From Shewanella oneidensis MR-1 (lineage in GTDB: Bacteria > Pseudomonadota > Gammaproteobacteria > Enterobacterales > Shewanellaceae), in assembly GCF_000146165.2 (NCBI RefSeq), contig NC_004347.2, forward strand, positions 1,612,001 to 1,676,000: a stretch of DNA of 64,000 nt, given 5' to 3'. A program made the position numbers and the translations under genes. The notes under the pieces are model-generated. The model was not told the origin of the DNA, did no database searches, and worked only from the letters and a program-made list of their open reading frames with translations. Positions 9,421 to 18,108 of the stretch are shown here, one piece after another (position 1 is the first letter of the stretch; every line of letters begins with the position of its first letter).

Positions 9421-9804
9421 TAGCTACCTCGCTATTAAGATTGGGTGTCCATGTTTTTTTTTCGAGCCCTCAGGGACGAGTTTATGGCGTGTCACTGGGG
9501 AAACAATGACAATTCACTCAGTACACCTAATGATCAAGCTATCTTGCTTTAGGACAATAGCTTTTTAGCCTGCAAAAATTCGGCCACCCATTTTAATCAA
9601 CAACATAATGCACTTTCCGTTTACCTACACTTGTAAAAGTTAACATTGTTTAAAAAAGAATCATCAAAAGTCGTAAGGACAGCATCTGAGGCAATAAATT
9701 GCGCTAATCCCTTAAAAAATGTAGCATTTCAGACGAGGTAAGTCATCCCATAGTGCTTGGGAGGTGTTCTGCAAAGGTTACTTTCGAAGTGATATAAGCA
9801 GTTG

Positions 9805-10782
9805 TCAGTTACTGTTAAAGTGCTGACAGCTTGCGGCAAAGTGCCGTCGTCGCTTTTCAAGATGTTCGCAGTAATCGGTTAGTTCTTGTAATGTGCCTAC
9901 TGGACCGTGAAATAGCTTGCCAAACTCGGTGGTCAGCTTGAGCCAATTGTCATGGGGGATATTTAATCTGGTCAGTAATTTGGCGCTACTTTTACTGATG
10001 CTTCCACGTTTATCATTGCGAATGATTCGGCCGGTATCATCCACCAATTGAAGGTAATCGGTTAAAGCAAACGCAATGCCATTGGGTTGGTTGTCGCACT
10101 CGTTGCCAATAAAAGGCAGGAGATTGCTCGGCTGCTCACCTTTTAACGCCGCCCGAATGCGTAGTTGAATACTGGTATGGTCGGATTGTTCTGGCGTATC
10201 AGTGAGTTGCGCTCTAATCGGATTCAAATCGACGTAAGTCATACAAGCTAATACAGCGGCGTCATCGAGTAGGGCTTGTGACTTAAAGCGACCTTCCCAA
10301 AAACGCCCAGTGCAGTTATCCTCTTGATTTGCTTGCCTTGCGATAGGTTCATTGAGGCAACGCATAAACCATGAAATATCACACAAACGACTGCGATAAA
10401 GGGCAATTGAATGCCTTAATCTGTTAACCTCATGAGCTTCAACCAATTCACCTCTGGCGAACTTTTGCGTTAATTCATCGCCTTTAAACAGCTTATGCCA
10501 CTGCTCAAGCACTTCGCGGTCAGTCCAACCATTGGCACTGTCAATATCGACCCTAAGCACCAGATGCAGATGATTCGACATCACCGCAAACGCTGCTACA
10601 TCAATAGCAAAAATGGCTCCAAGTTCAAACAATAATGACTCTACCCAAGCGCGGCGATGGTCATAGTTTTTACCCGAATAGGTATCATCGCCACATAAAA
10701 ATGCCCGCCGCACCACGCGACTACAGCAATGGTAATAGGGAGTGTCTTCAAGGCTTATTTGAGTTCGGCGAGGACGGGGCAT
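9805..10782 (-). CDS. REP-associated tyrosine transposase (Y1/IS200-like), copy B
   Basis: Paralogue of copy A, 325 residues, differing only at scattered positions, for example GAIFAID for EAVFAID and RGELVEAHEVNRLRH for KDELVQAHEVNRLKH. It keeps the HUH motif (NHLHLVL), the RFWEGRFKSQALLDDAAV block and YVDLNPIRA. The start is placed at the second ATG (10780-10782) for the same reason as in copy A: a GGAGG ribosome-binding site 6 bases upstream. Both copies lack stops or frameshifts, so both could be active. Retention of two intact neighbours suggests a recent tandem duplication. Confidence 0.88.
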   Translation of the reverse strand: MPRPRRTQISLEDTPYYHCCSRVVRRAFLCGDDTYSGKNYDHRRAWVESLLFELGAIFAIDVAAFAVMSNHLHLVLRVDIDSANGWTDREVLEQWHKLFKGDELTQKFARGELVEAHEVNRLRHSIALYRSRLCDISWFMRCLNEPIARQANQEDNCTGRFWEGRFKSQALLDDAAVLACMTYVDLNPIRAQLTDTPEQSDHTSIQLRIRAALKGEQPSNLLPFIGNECDNQPNGIAFALTDYLQLVDDTGRIIRNDKRGSISKSSAKLLTRLNIPHDNWLKLTTEFGKLFHGPVGTLQELTDYCEHLEKRRRHFAASCQHFNSN

Positions 10783-10786
10783 ACAA

Positions 10787-10826
10787 ACCTCCATGTTTAA
10801 TGCTTAACCAAAGCATAGTCGGAGGT
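10787..10826. repeat. REP-like palindrome covering the transposase B ribosome-binding site
   Basis: ACCTCC (10787-10792) pairs with GGAGGT (10821-10826); inside lies the hairpin ATGCTT-AACCA-AAGCAT. As in copy A, the left arm is the complement of the Shine-Dalgarno sequence of the transposase. Confidence 0.72.
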
Positions 10827-10910
10827 TAGCTACCTCGCTATTAATGTTGGGTGTCCATGTTTTTTATCCATGTTTTTTACGGGATGAACAGTTCAATGGT
10901 CGTAAAGATT

Positions 10911-11001
10911 GGCATTGTTGCAACTGTGACCGTTGGCGGCATGGATGCCGCCGTCGAGTCCTCAGGGACGAGTTTATGGCGTGTCACTGGGGAAACAATG
11001 A
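10911..11001. repeat. Folded repeat R1
   Basis: About 91 bases with a bracketed structure. The outer stem is CATTGTT (10913-10919) / AACAATG (10994-11000), then CTGTGAC (10924-10930) / GTGTCAC (10981-10987). Inside are the perfect hairpin GGCGGCATGGATGCCGCC (10935-10952) and the smaller GTCCTCAGGGAC (10959-10970). Related copies are R2 (11094-11198), R4 (56231-56325) and a half copy upstream of transposase A (9463-9510). There are short open frames through it, but I regard them as chance. Confidence 0.7.
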
Positions 11002-11061
11002 CAATTCACTCAGTACACCTAATGATCAAGCTATCTTGCTTTAGGACAATAGCTTTTTAGC

Positions 11062-11089
11062 CTAACTATATAGCTAGAGGGATAGTTAG
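11062..11089. repeat. Hairpin between folded repeats R1 and R2
   Basis: Perfect 8-bp inverted repeat CTAACTAT / ATAGTTAG with a 12-base loop, not followed by a T run on either strand. Confidence 0.5.
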
Positions 11090-11093
11090 GATT

Positions 11094-11198
11094 GGCATTG
11101 TTGTACCTGTGACCTTCTAAAACATCTAGGTTTTAGTAGAGTCCTTGTGGATGCTTCTTGTGAAATAAAAGGGTGGCGTGTCACAGGGGAAAATGACA
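11094..11198. repeat. Folded repeat R2
   Basis: Same architecture as R1: GGCATTGTTG...CCTGTGACC at the left, GGCGTGTCACAGGGG...AATGAC at the right. The inner hairpin has a different sequence, CTAAAAC-ATCTAG-GTTTTAG (11117-11136). Where R1 pairs CTGTGAC with GTCACTG-like bases, R2 pairs CCTGTGAC with GTCACAGG, so the stem is kept while its bases change. From here to 11351 no gene is seen. Confidence 0.68.
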
Positions 11199-11351
11199 AT
11201 TCATCCTGCACACCTGACGATAAAGTCATCTCGCTTCCAAGCAGTTATGGATCATCAATGGCAATGAAGTAATATTGCATTGCCATTTTTGGAGATGGCT
11301 TAATAAGCTTTGGATATTTAGCTTAGGGATGATAGCGATGTTAGAGCCAAA

Positions 11352-11780
11352 TCAATTTTTGCTTGAGCTTTCAGCTTCTTTGGCGGTGCGGCTAACAATA
11401 TCAGTTCCGGTTTCGAGATACTGTTTATAGGTGTCATTGCCCCAGGCGACGAGTTTATTATCCTTAAACATCAGTGGGGTACATTCCTCTTTAGTGGTGA
11501 CACCATCAGATTTATCATGTTGGGTACGATAAAAGAGTACTTGTAGTTGGCCATCTTTAAGGGATTTGGCCTCTGAAAAATCGGCTTTGCCAAATAGGGT
11601 TTTGACCTCAGAAATATCCTGCCCAAGGCTTAAATCATTTAGTTTCTGACTGTTATAAACTTGTCTATCTTCCCAATCCATTTCGTCAGGTGTGGGTTCA
11701 TACACCAGCACAACGACCGCGACAAAGGCGGTATAAGCGGCAAATATACTACCGATAATGACTGAAGTTTTTGATTTCAT
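11352..11780 (-). CDS. DUF3192 family protein
   Basis: Membrane-anchored protein of 142 residues. One N-terminal hydrophobic segment (residues about 6-27) is followed by a small exported domain of the DUF3192 family. The segment LNDLSLGQDISEVKTLFGKADFSEAK looks like the start of a SmpA/OmlA-type fold. It continues with the family pattern VLFYRTQ...TTKEECTPLMF.DNKLVAWG. Function is unknown; relatives are widespread in Shewanella and Vibrio. There is no lipobox Cys, so it is probably held by its uncleaved signal-anchor. It is transcribed on its own, away from xni. Confidence 0.8.
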   Translation of the reverse strand: MKSKTSVIIGSIFAAYTAFVAVVVLVYEPTPDEMDWEDRQVYNSQKLNDLSLGQDISEVKTLFGKADFSEAKSLKDGQLQVLFYRTQHDKSDGVTTKEECTPLMFKDNKLVAWGNDTYKQYLETGTDIVSRTAKEAESSSKN

Positions 11781-11887
11781 TGAATCTAATTCCTTTGGAT
11801 ATCCAATGTAGTATTTGGCAAGTCAATAAAATACGCTTTTGATCCCAGAAGGTAAACGGCTTAATTGCAACTTAGTGTTAACAACGG

Positions 11888-12673
11888 TCACAGATTGTTC
11901 GATGATGCTTTGGTTGGGCTATTTACCCTAAAATCCCGTAAGTTGATATTTAAGGGTAAATCGGTCTGCAACTGCACTAATTTATAACTTAGGCGCGCCA
12001 TATCTCGGCCTTCGGCCAGTTTTTTCGCTTGTTTCGCCCCAAGATTGGGCAAAGAAGAAAACAGGGTTGCTAAGGTTCTGAAGGTTCTCAGTAATTCGGC
12101 GGCCGATTTGGGGCCAATACCTGGAATGCCGGGGATTTTATTGCCACTATCTCCCGCAAGAGCCATTAAATCGAGAAATTGGCTGCGATCCACACCCAGT
12201 TTTTGCTCGAGTTCGGCGATATTCAGGTATTGCTGATTGAAATGATCCCATTGGCTGATACGGGGATGATTGAGTTGGCTAAAGCCTTTGTCAGTGGAGA
12301 CGATAAGGGCTTCGCCCTGGGCCTTGGCGGTTTTTGTCGCTAGGGTGGCAATAACGTCATCGGCTTCTGCGGCGGCATAAATAGATTGGATTTGTAAGTT
12401 CTGAAGGTGTTCCTGTAATGCTATCAGCCCAGCAGCTAAGGGCTCTGGCATAGGTTTACGGCCCTTTTTATAATCGGGGTAAAGTTGTTTGCGCCATGAG
12501 ATCTCATCCCCATCCCAGACGACAGCGACATGGGTTGGGTGGTGAATGCGCAGCAGTTTAGTGCAAGCGACACTCACACGCTCCGTTAAACTTTCCATAT
12601 CGTTCTCATCTGGGATCGCCGCATAAATGCGGCGCACCAAGTTGAGACCATCAATAATTAAAAACTTATTCAT
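11888..12673 (-). CDS. xni: Flap endonuclease Xni (exonuclease IX family)
   Basis: Structure-specific 5' flap endonuclease related to the 5'-3' nuclease domain of DNA polymerase I, 261 residues, as in E. coli Xni (YgdG). The N-terminus has LIIDGLNLVRR (metal-binding Asp), then VVWDGDEISWR, the acidic cluster AAAEADDVIATLA and VSTDKGFSQL. The helix-hairpin-helix segment is GDSGNKIPGIPGIGPKSA. These are the expected motifs in the expected order. The stop of ppnN lies only 14 bases upstream of its ATG (12671-12673), so the two genes probably share an mRNA in the order ppnN-xni, an arrangement also seen in enterobacteria. Confidence 0.93.
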   Translation of the reverse strand: MNKFLIIDGLNLVRRIYAAIPDENDMESLTERVSVACTKLLRIHHPTHVAVVWDGDEISWRKQLYPDYKKGRKPMPEPLAAGLIALQEHLQNLQIQSIYAAAEADDVIATLATKTAKAQGEALIVSTDKGFSQLNHPRISQWDHFNQQYLNIAELEQKLGVDRSQFLDLMALAGDSGNKIPGIPGIGPKSAAELLRTFRTLATLFSSLPNLGAKQAKKLAEGRDMARLSYKLVQLQTDLPLNINLRDFRVNSPTKASSNNL

Positions 12674-12687
12674 TGTCGGTTATTGCA

Positions 12688-14043
12688 TTACTTCACTATT
12701 TGATAGCAGGGAACATAAGCGCTTCCAGGCAGTTTCATTCTATGTTGGGCGACAAATGCTCCGAGCAAATTGTCCATCAGTTCCATTAAATGCGGATCAC
12801 CCTTAATGTGGAAAGGGCCTAATTGTTCAATCTGCTTGATGGTCTCTGATTTTACATTACCCGCAACGATACCGGAAAAAGCTTTACGCAGGTTGGCGGC
12901 AAGCTCCGCTTTGTTGCTTTGAAAATGTAAATTTAAGTTTGCCATGACATCATGGGTGGGAATAAAGGGCAGTTGGAACTCGGGTTCAATCTTGAGTCCC
13001 CATTGATATTGGTAAGCATCTCCGGTGGTGCGGCGATGGTTTTTCACTTGCTCCATGCCTTGCTTCATCACCCGAGCCACTTCAGCAGGATTATCGATAA
13101 TGATTTGATATTTTTGCTGCGCCTCAGGCCCTAAGGTTGCGGCGATAAACTCATCAATTTTAATAAAATAATCTGCGCTTTCGCTGGGCCCCGTCAGCAC
13201 CAGCGGGAAGGGGGTTTCCTGATTTTCTTTATTGAGCAAAATCCCTAGAATATACAGCAATTCTTCGGCTGTCCCCGCGCCGCCGGGGAAGATAATGATG
13301 CCGTGGCCCAAGCGTACGAAGGCTTCGAGGCGTTTTTCGATATCGGGTAAGATCACTAACTCGTTAACGATTTGGTTCGGCGGCTCGGCGGCGATAATAC
13401 TGGGTTCAGTGAGGCCAATATAGCGGGCGTTTTTAATCCGTTGTTTTGAGTGACCAATGGCTGCGCCCTTCATCGGGCCTTCCATTGCGCCTGGACCGCA
13501 GCCAGTGCAAATATCTAATTCTCTCAGACCGAGTTGATAACCCACTTCGCGGGTATATTGATATTCGATGGCATTAATGCTGTGCCCGCCCCAGCAGACG
13601 ACTACGTTTGGATCTTTCATCGGCGCAATGGCACGGGCGTTACGTAAAATATCAAACACGACGTTAGTAATGTGGCTCGCGTTGGTTAAATTGATATGTT
13701 TTAAGGTGTCGTACTTGTCGCTGATGTAGAGGATATCCCTAAGCACCGAAAATAAATGCTCTTGGATCCCAGTAATAATTTGGCCATCGACAAAGGCTTG
13801 TTCTGGTGGATTAATAAGCTCAAGTTTAACGCCACGTTCACGTTGTAGGACATGGATGTCGAAGTCGCTGTATTGCTCGAACAGTGCTTTAGAATTGTCG
13901 GTCTTGAGACCCGCGGCGAGTACTGCGAGTGAGCAGTTACGATACAGTTGATATAGGGCGCTTTGCGCGCTTTTTTTGAGGCGATCAACTTCAAGTTGTG
14001 AAAGCTGATCCATGCTGCCCTTTGGGCTGACTTTTACTATCAT
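12688..14043 (-). CDS. ppnN: Pyrimidine/purine nucleotide 5'-monophosphate nucleosidase PpnN
   Basis: Cytoplasmic enzyme that hydrolyses nucleoside 5'-monophosphates to base plus ribose 5-phosphate; the E. coli homologue (YgdH) is controlled by (p)ppGpp. The 451-residue length equals the family length. The N-terminal region [16 protein letters not shown] and [12 protein letters not shown] is the N-terminal domain of the family. The central LOG domain shows [25 protein letters not shown] and the signature [12 protein letters not shown]. The C-terminal domain is also present to the end ([15 protein letters not shown]). It is followed closely by xni. Function is transferred from the E. coli protein. 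Confidence 0.93.
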   Translation of the reverse strand: MIVKVSPKGSMDQLSQLEVDRLKKSAQSALYQLYRNCSLAVLAAGLKTDNSKALFEQYSDFDIHVLQRERGVKLELINPPEQAFVDGQIITGIQEHLFSVLRDILYISDKYDTLKHINLTNASHITNVVFDILRNARAIAPMKDPNVVVCWGGHSINAIEYQYTREVGYQLGLRELDICTGCGPGAMEGPMKGAAIGHSKQRIKNARYIGLTEPSIIAAEPPNQIVNELVILPDIEKRLEAFVRLGHGIIIFPGGAGTAEELLYILGILLNKENQETPFPLVLTGPSESADYFIKIDEFIAATLGPEAQQKYQIIIDNPAEVARVMKQGMEQVKNHRRTTGDAYQYQWGLKIEPEFQLPFIPTHDVMANLNLHFQSNKAELAANLRKAFSGIVAGNVKSETIKQIEQLGPFHIKGDPHLMELMDNLLGAFVAQHRMKLPGSAYVPCYQIVK

Positions 14044-14099
14044 TTACCACTCCTTCGTATCGACAGGAGTGATAAAAAGTGACGTATAGTCTGACTTAG

Positions 14100-15656
14100 T
14101 TATACGTCAATCACGACCCTGTCTCTGCTTTCATGTTTTGCTTTGTAGAGTGCTGCATCGGCGCGTTCAAAGGTTTCATGAATGAGCTCATTGCCCATCA
14201 CTCGCGCAGCCCCTATAGATACTGTAACTGTAATTCGCTGATTTTTAAATTTAAATGGAATATTTTTTACTTTTTCACGGACTCTGTTTAAAAGTTGAGC
14301 GATATCGCTATCATCAATATCTGGCAAAATGAGCACAAACTCTTCGCCGCCGTAGCGGGCGACAAACTCGGTATCCCGCAGGGAATTCTTTAATGCCATG
14401 GCGATAACTTGGAGGGTTTTGTCCCCTGTACTGTGCCCAAAGCTGTCGTTAATGATCTTAAAGTGGTCGATATCTGCAACCGCAATCCACAGTGGAGATT
14501 TATGACGCTGGTAATTGCGATACTCAAGCTCCATGCGTTCTTCTAGGGCGGCACGGTTAGGTAATTGAGTTAGGCTGTCCAATAGATTGAGTTTTTGTTG
14601 CTCGAAAAGCCGCTCTTTGTAGGTATTGGCCTCATTACTCAGCTCGTTAAGCTCTTTTCGCATGGTTTCCATAGACTTACGCAGTAAGGCTTGCTCGCGC
14701 TGCTCTAAGGTTTCTTTGCGGGCGAGGGCGGAGCGAATCGAATTGAGCTGTTCAGTTAAGCGTGCTTTGAGGTCGACAATATCATCGGTATCGATAATGG
14801 CTTCGCCCACATTATCGACACGAGAATTGATTTCACGATTGAGCTGGGTTTTAAGCTGGAAACTACGCTGGTTATGGTTATAGGATTCGCTGACGACTTC
14901 CCGCACTGCTGCTAAGGCATCGTTTAAGGCGTAGAGAAATTCCTGTGAGGCCGATTTTTCCCGTGCAATATTGTCGAGCAGCAGGGATAAAATGGTTTGA
15001 TAAGCCTCGAGTAAATTATCGATTTCGATATCAGAGGCTAGCATTTCTTTAATGACAAGCACTTGATCACGTTGATCTTTACGGAACTCAATTTCCGAAA
15101 TCATCTGTGCTAACTCATGGGCGAGTTGTCTGTGCTTTGGTAACACATCTAACTTTTCAGTTCCATTAAACTGTTGTTGCAGGATGGTGTCGTAGAAGCC
15201 GATGATTTGTTTAACTTTAGGAATGTACTCCCACACCGTATGAAACGGCTTGGCGAGGTCCTGTTTAAAGTAGTTAATTTCTTTTTTGAGTTTTTCTGGT
15301 ACAGAATTAACTCGTTGAATTTGCCGGATAACCTGCGCAAGCCCTGCACGGCTTTCTTCAAGTTGTACCATCACATGGTGGTACTGACCTTTTAATAGGC
15401 GTTCAACATCGACCAACTCCGGCAAGGCTTCATCGACTCGATCAAAGGTATTTAAGTTATGGCGAAGTTTGGCAAGCTTATTATCCAATTCTAAGTTTTG
15501 ACCTTTACAGGCAAGACTTAAATGACCAATAAATTGGAGTAAAGTTTGTAACTTAGCGTTCCTATCTTCATTGACTTCATCAAGTGCAAGTTTTGCCGAA
15601 TGAAGCTTTTGTTGAAGTAATGCCAGTTGTGTAACGGTCGCGTTGGAATCCTTCAT
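14100..15656 (-). CDS. Diguanylate cyclase with long coiled-coil N-terminus
   Basis: Makes cyclic di-GMP from GTP. This 518-residue protein has no signal peptide or membrane helix. Residues 1 to about 350 are almost wholly predicted helix with heptad-like Leu/Glu/Lys/Gln patterns, suggesting a coiled-coil dimerisation or sensing arm. Residues about 355-518 form a GGDEF domain. LLDSLTQLPNRAALEER begins it, DIDHFKIINDSFGHSTGD supplies metal and base contacts, and RYGGEEF at about 434-440 is an active-site GG(E)EF form. An I-site RxxD is present as RDTE (four residues before RYGGEEF, with adjacent spacing), but whether it binds product was not tested. It is transcribed alone between ppnN and the TPR gene. 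Confidence 0.9.
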   Translation of the reverse strand: MKDSNATVTQLALLQQKLHSAKLALDEVNEDRNAKLQTLLQFIGHLSLACKGQNLELDNKLAKLRHNLNTFDRVDEALPELVDVERLLKGQYHHVMVQLEESRAGLAQVIRQIQRVNSVPEKLKKEINYFKQDLAKPFHTVWEYIPKVKQIIGFYDTILQQQFNGTEKLDVLPKHRQLAHELAQMISEIEFRKDQRDQVLVIKEMLASDIEIDNLLEAYQTILSLLLDNIAREKSASQEFLYALNDALAAVREVVSESYNHNQRSFQLKTQLNREINSRVDNVGEAIIDTDDIVDLKARLTEQLNSIRSALARKETLEQREQALLRKSMETMRKELNELSNEANTYKERLFEQQKLNLLDSLTQLPNRAALEERMELEYRNYQRHKSPLWIAVADIDHFKIINDSFGHSTGDKTLQVIAMALKNSLRDTEFVARYGGEEFVLILPDIDDSDIAQLLNRVREKVKNIPFKFKNQRITVTVSIGAARVMGNELIHETFERADAALYKAKHESRDRVVIDV

Positions 15657-15805
15657 CCGGAGTATTTTCCTAACTCTGCAGGGCTAATAAGCATGATGTC
15701 CGCTGTCCAGATTAGCGTTTAACTCATATGCTTCTAATGTTATAACAATGATTGTAGAGTGCAAATTGCTTTATTTATGCGTTGGTGATTAATTGTCGAT
15801 ATTGA

Positions 15806-17968
15806 TCAAATATTTCCTAATAAATGTCGATTTTGGTTATTTTCCCAGCAGGGCCAAACAATGTCTTCCTTCATCGCATTGGTTTCGACTCGAATGAGGC
15901 CGCGCTCAATCCCTTTTTCTAGGTGCAAAAACAGCGGATCGGCAAACAGTGTTGGTGGCACAAAATCTAATGCTCTTAGACTCACATAATGGCAAGTATT
16001 GCTCGGCAAGCTTCGCGCGCCAGCGAGTGCCATTTGTACCGTTTCGAACAGTAATTTGGGGGCAATATTAATCTCGGTTTTGGTAAGCAGGGGTAAATTG
16101 ATAAAGCCGAGATTAAAAATAGCCGTAAACGCATTTTTATCGAGTTGTTGCTGAAGTTGCGTTAATGCTTGCTGTGGGTCCACCGTCTCAGTAAATCTTA
16201 CCGCGAACAAGCCTTGGCGGATCACATAAACCGGCATAAACAGACTATTGCTGATATGGCTTGCAAGCTGACAGGTAATGGCGTTGGCAAAATATTGGCC
16301 GTGATTAAGGTCAGTCATGAGATGATCGCGAAACTCAATTAAGGCCAGTGCCGTCGTTCTTGTATGGGGCGTGTTTGGGCCGAGATCCCTTAATAGTGCG
16401 GCATACCCCTTATGGTGGGTAAATGGCTCTTCTAAGGTCAATTGAAGTAGAGACTCATTTTGACGTCTGCTTTTTTGGCGTTGGTTCAACAGGGCAATGA
16501 TTGCAATCACCAGCAATGTTAGGATGACACCGCTTAATGCAAGTAATTTATTGGTTTCCTTCGCGCTTTCGATGGCATCGTTTAATTTGCCTTGAACCAT
16601 ATTGAGTTCAAGCTTAAGTTGCTGTTCGGCAAGAACAGAAGCGGCAACAGCGGGATCTTTGGCAGTATTTTTTGAGGTGTTATTTAACTCAATAATCCGT
16701 TTTTGCGTGCTGATGACTTTGGCCTGATCTTGCATCTTTTCTGCCGACAGGGCGATTTGCGTCAGTGCTGATTTTTGCTCATCCAGCAGTGCTAAGTTGC
16801 TCGCCAATGCTAAAGCATGTTCAGCATGGCTCATCATCAGCGTCCAATCTTGCTTACTTTGAGCAATTTCACCAATCAGTAATTCGTTATAGACCAAGTA
16901 ATGATGGCTTTGTTTGTCAGTAAAAATTTTATTGGCCATCAGCAAATATTTAAGCGCATTCACATTGTCGTTGAGGTGTGAATAGGCTTGGCCTAAATTG
17001 TGGAAGTTAAGCCCCTGAGCGATGTAATTACCGCGTTTGGCATCAAGTTGCTGGGCGTTGAGGTAGTAATCAATGGCGCGGTTCCAATCACCTTGTTCGC
17101 CATACACCATCGCGATGACAGTCATACAGCTTGAAAGATAGGTATCATTCCCCAGTTTTTTAAAACCTGCCGCGGCCTCATGGGCATTTTTTAAGGCTTC
17201 ATCCCATTGTTTTAAATCACGATATACCTTAGCGAGTTGCAACTGTAGATGCGTTTTCATCGACGGATAATTGGAGCGATTAGATAGTCGAACGGCTTCA
17301 CTATAGTGCTGCAGTGATTTGGTTAGTTGTTGGTTTTTATTGTAGTAATGCCCCAGTTTCGATTCGGCCGCCGCGATGAGATAGTCATTTCTGAGTTTAT
17401 AGGCAATATCGCGATAGGTATGAAAATGCATTAGGGCAGGCACATCTTGACGAATAACCAAGTGCAATAGGCCTAAATGTTCATGGATAGTATGTTTTAG
17501 CAACATAGACCCCAGATCAACGCTGTCGTTGATGTGTGACAGAGCTTGGTTATAAAAGGCGATCGCTTCTTGGTATTTTTGTTCGGTGCGGCCGATATAA
17601 CGTCCCTTTAGCATGGCGACGGTGGCTTGTTCTAAGGGCGTTTGTGCGATGCTCGTCAACAATTCAATTAAACTATTGGCGTCTTGAAATTCTACTTTGG
17701 TTTTTACATTCGGCTCCAGATTTAACCGCGCCAGTAATTGCAGTATGTGTTCAAACTCATCAGGGCTATAGCCCTGCTCTTGGGCTGCGCGTTCAAATTG
17801 TTCACGGTTCTTAAAGCTAATAGGAAAAGAGATAGACTGATTAAGCCTGTCGTACATCTTTTGTGGCGTTTCACGCAATTCTATTTCTTCGATCTCAAGA
17901 TCGGCCGCCAATGTTTGAACAGAAATAGATATCAACAAGGTCACGAAAATAACAATGAATTTATGCAT
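15806..17968 (-). CDS. TPR-repeat membrane protein with degenerate GGDEF-like C-terminus
   Basis: 720 residues: a signal peptide (residues 1-22, ending SVQTLAA), a long periplasmic helical region with about six tetratricopeptide-like repeats (for example LGHYYNKNQQLTKSLQHYSEAVRL and HNLGQAYSHLNDNVNALKYLLMA), then one membrane helix at about 472-492 and a cytoplasmic tail. The tail starts like the linker of TPR-GGDEF proteins (LLQLTLEEPFTHHKGYAALLRDL for the usual LALTDELTGLPNRRA) and continues with LALIEFRDHLMTDLNHGQ where GGDEF domains have DIDxFKxIND. No GGDEF loop is seen. I infer a catalytically dead GGDEF relative used as a sensor or binding module. Partners are unknown. Confidence 0.75.
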   Translation of the reverse strand: MHKFIVIFVTLLISISVQTLAADLEIEEIELRETPQKMYDRLNQSISFPISFKNREQFERAAQEQGYSPDEFEHILQLLARLNLEPNVKTKVEFQDANSLIELLTSIAQTPLEQATVAMLKGRYIGRTEQKYQEAIAFYNQALSHINDSVDLGSMLLKHTIHEHLGLLHLVIRQDVPALMHFHTYRDIAYKLRNDYLIAAAESKLGHYYNKNQQLTKSLQHYSEAVRLSNRSNYPSMKTHLQLQLAKVYRDLKQWDEALKNAHEAAAGFKKLGNDTYLSSCMTVIAMVYGEQGDWNRAIDYYLNAQQLDAKRGNYIAQGLNFHNLGQAYSHLNDNVNALKYLLMANKIFTDKQSHHYLVYNELLIGEIAQSKQDWTLMMSHAEHALALASNLALLDEQKSALTQIALSAEKMQDQAKVISTQKRIIELNNTSKNTAKDPAVAASVLAEQQLKLELNMVQGKLNDAIESAKETNKLLALSGVILTLLVIAIIALLNQRQKSRRQNESLLQLTLEEPFTHHKGYAALLRDLGPNTPHTRTTALALIEFRDHLMTDLNHGQYFANAITCQLASHISNSLFMPVYVIRQGLFAVRFTETVDPQQALTQLQQQLDKNAFTAIFNLGFINLPLLTKTEINIAPKLLFETVQMALAGARSLPSNTCHYVSLRALDFVPPTLFADPLFLHLEKGIERGLIRVETNAMKEDIVWPCWENNQNRHLLGNI

Positions 17969-18108
17969 GTGTAGGAGGCCCTATATTCCCTAAGTCAAGG
18001 GACTTATTTTGTTAGCTTTTGTTAGCGCCTAATGAGGATGCTACATCGACTTGTTATACTTGAAAAAAATATAAGAAGCATAATAACAGAAGACGGAAAG
18101 AAGTAAGA

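Larger units (their letters stand above)
8164..9576 (-). mobile_element. REP-associated transposase unit A
   Basis: Unit of about 1.4 kb consisting of a 3' tail (8168-8395), one Y1-type transposase gene, a palindrome over the gene start and a folded-repeat remnant (9463-9510) upstream. It is repeated in tandem as unit B; corresponding coding positions are about 1407 bases apart. Compared with B it lacks about 85 bases upstream of the gene, which removes the 5' half of the folded repeat. Confidence 0.75.
9577..11063 (-). mobile_element. REP-associated transposase unit B
   Basis: Second tandem unit of the array. Its tail starts with the same CGGCCACCCATTTTA and CAACAACATAATGCAC motif (9580-9612) as unit A. 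Its upstream flank from about 10971 to 11063 repeats the flank of unit A at about 9480-9572, including the words GTGTCACTGGGGAAACAATG and ATGATCAAGCTATCTTGC. Unit B retains a complete folded repeat at 10911-11001 that unit A has lost. No target duplication could be identified. Confidence 0.75.

Noticed and set aside
10844..11060. Two overlapping short open frames upstream of transposase B
   Set aside because: They cross the folded repeat R1 and its stems; the frames are explained by the repeat and are not kept in unit A.
7787..11063. CRISPR array suspicion because of regularly repeated words
   Set aside because: The repeats are 1.4-kb gene units with long homologous stretches, not short repeats with unique spacers; no cas genes are present.
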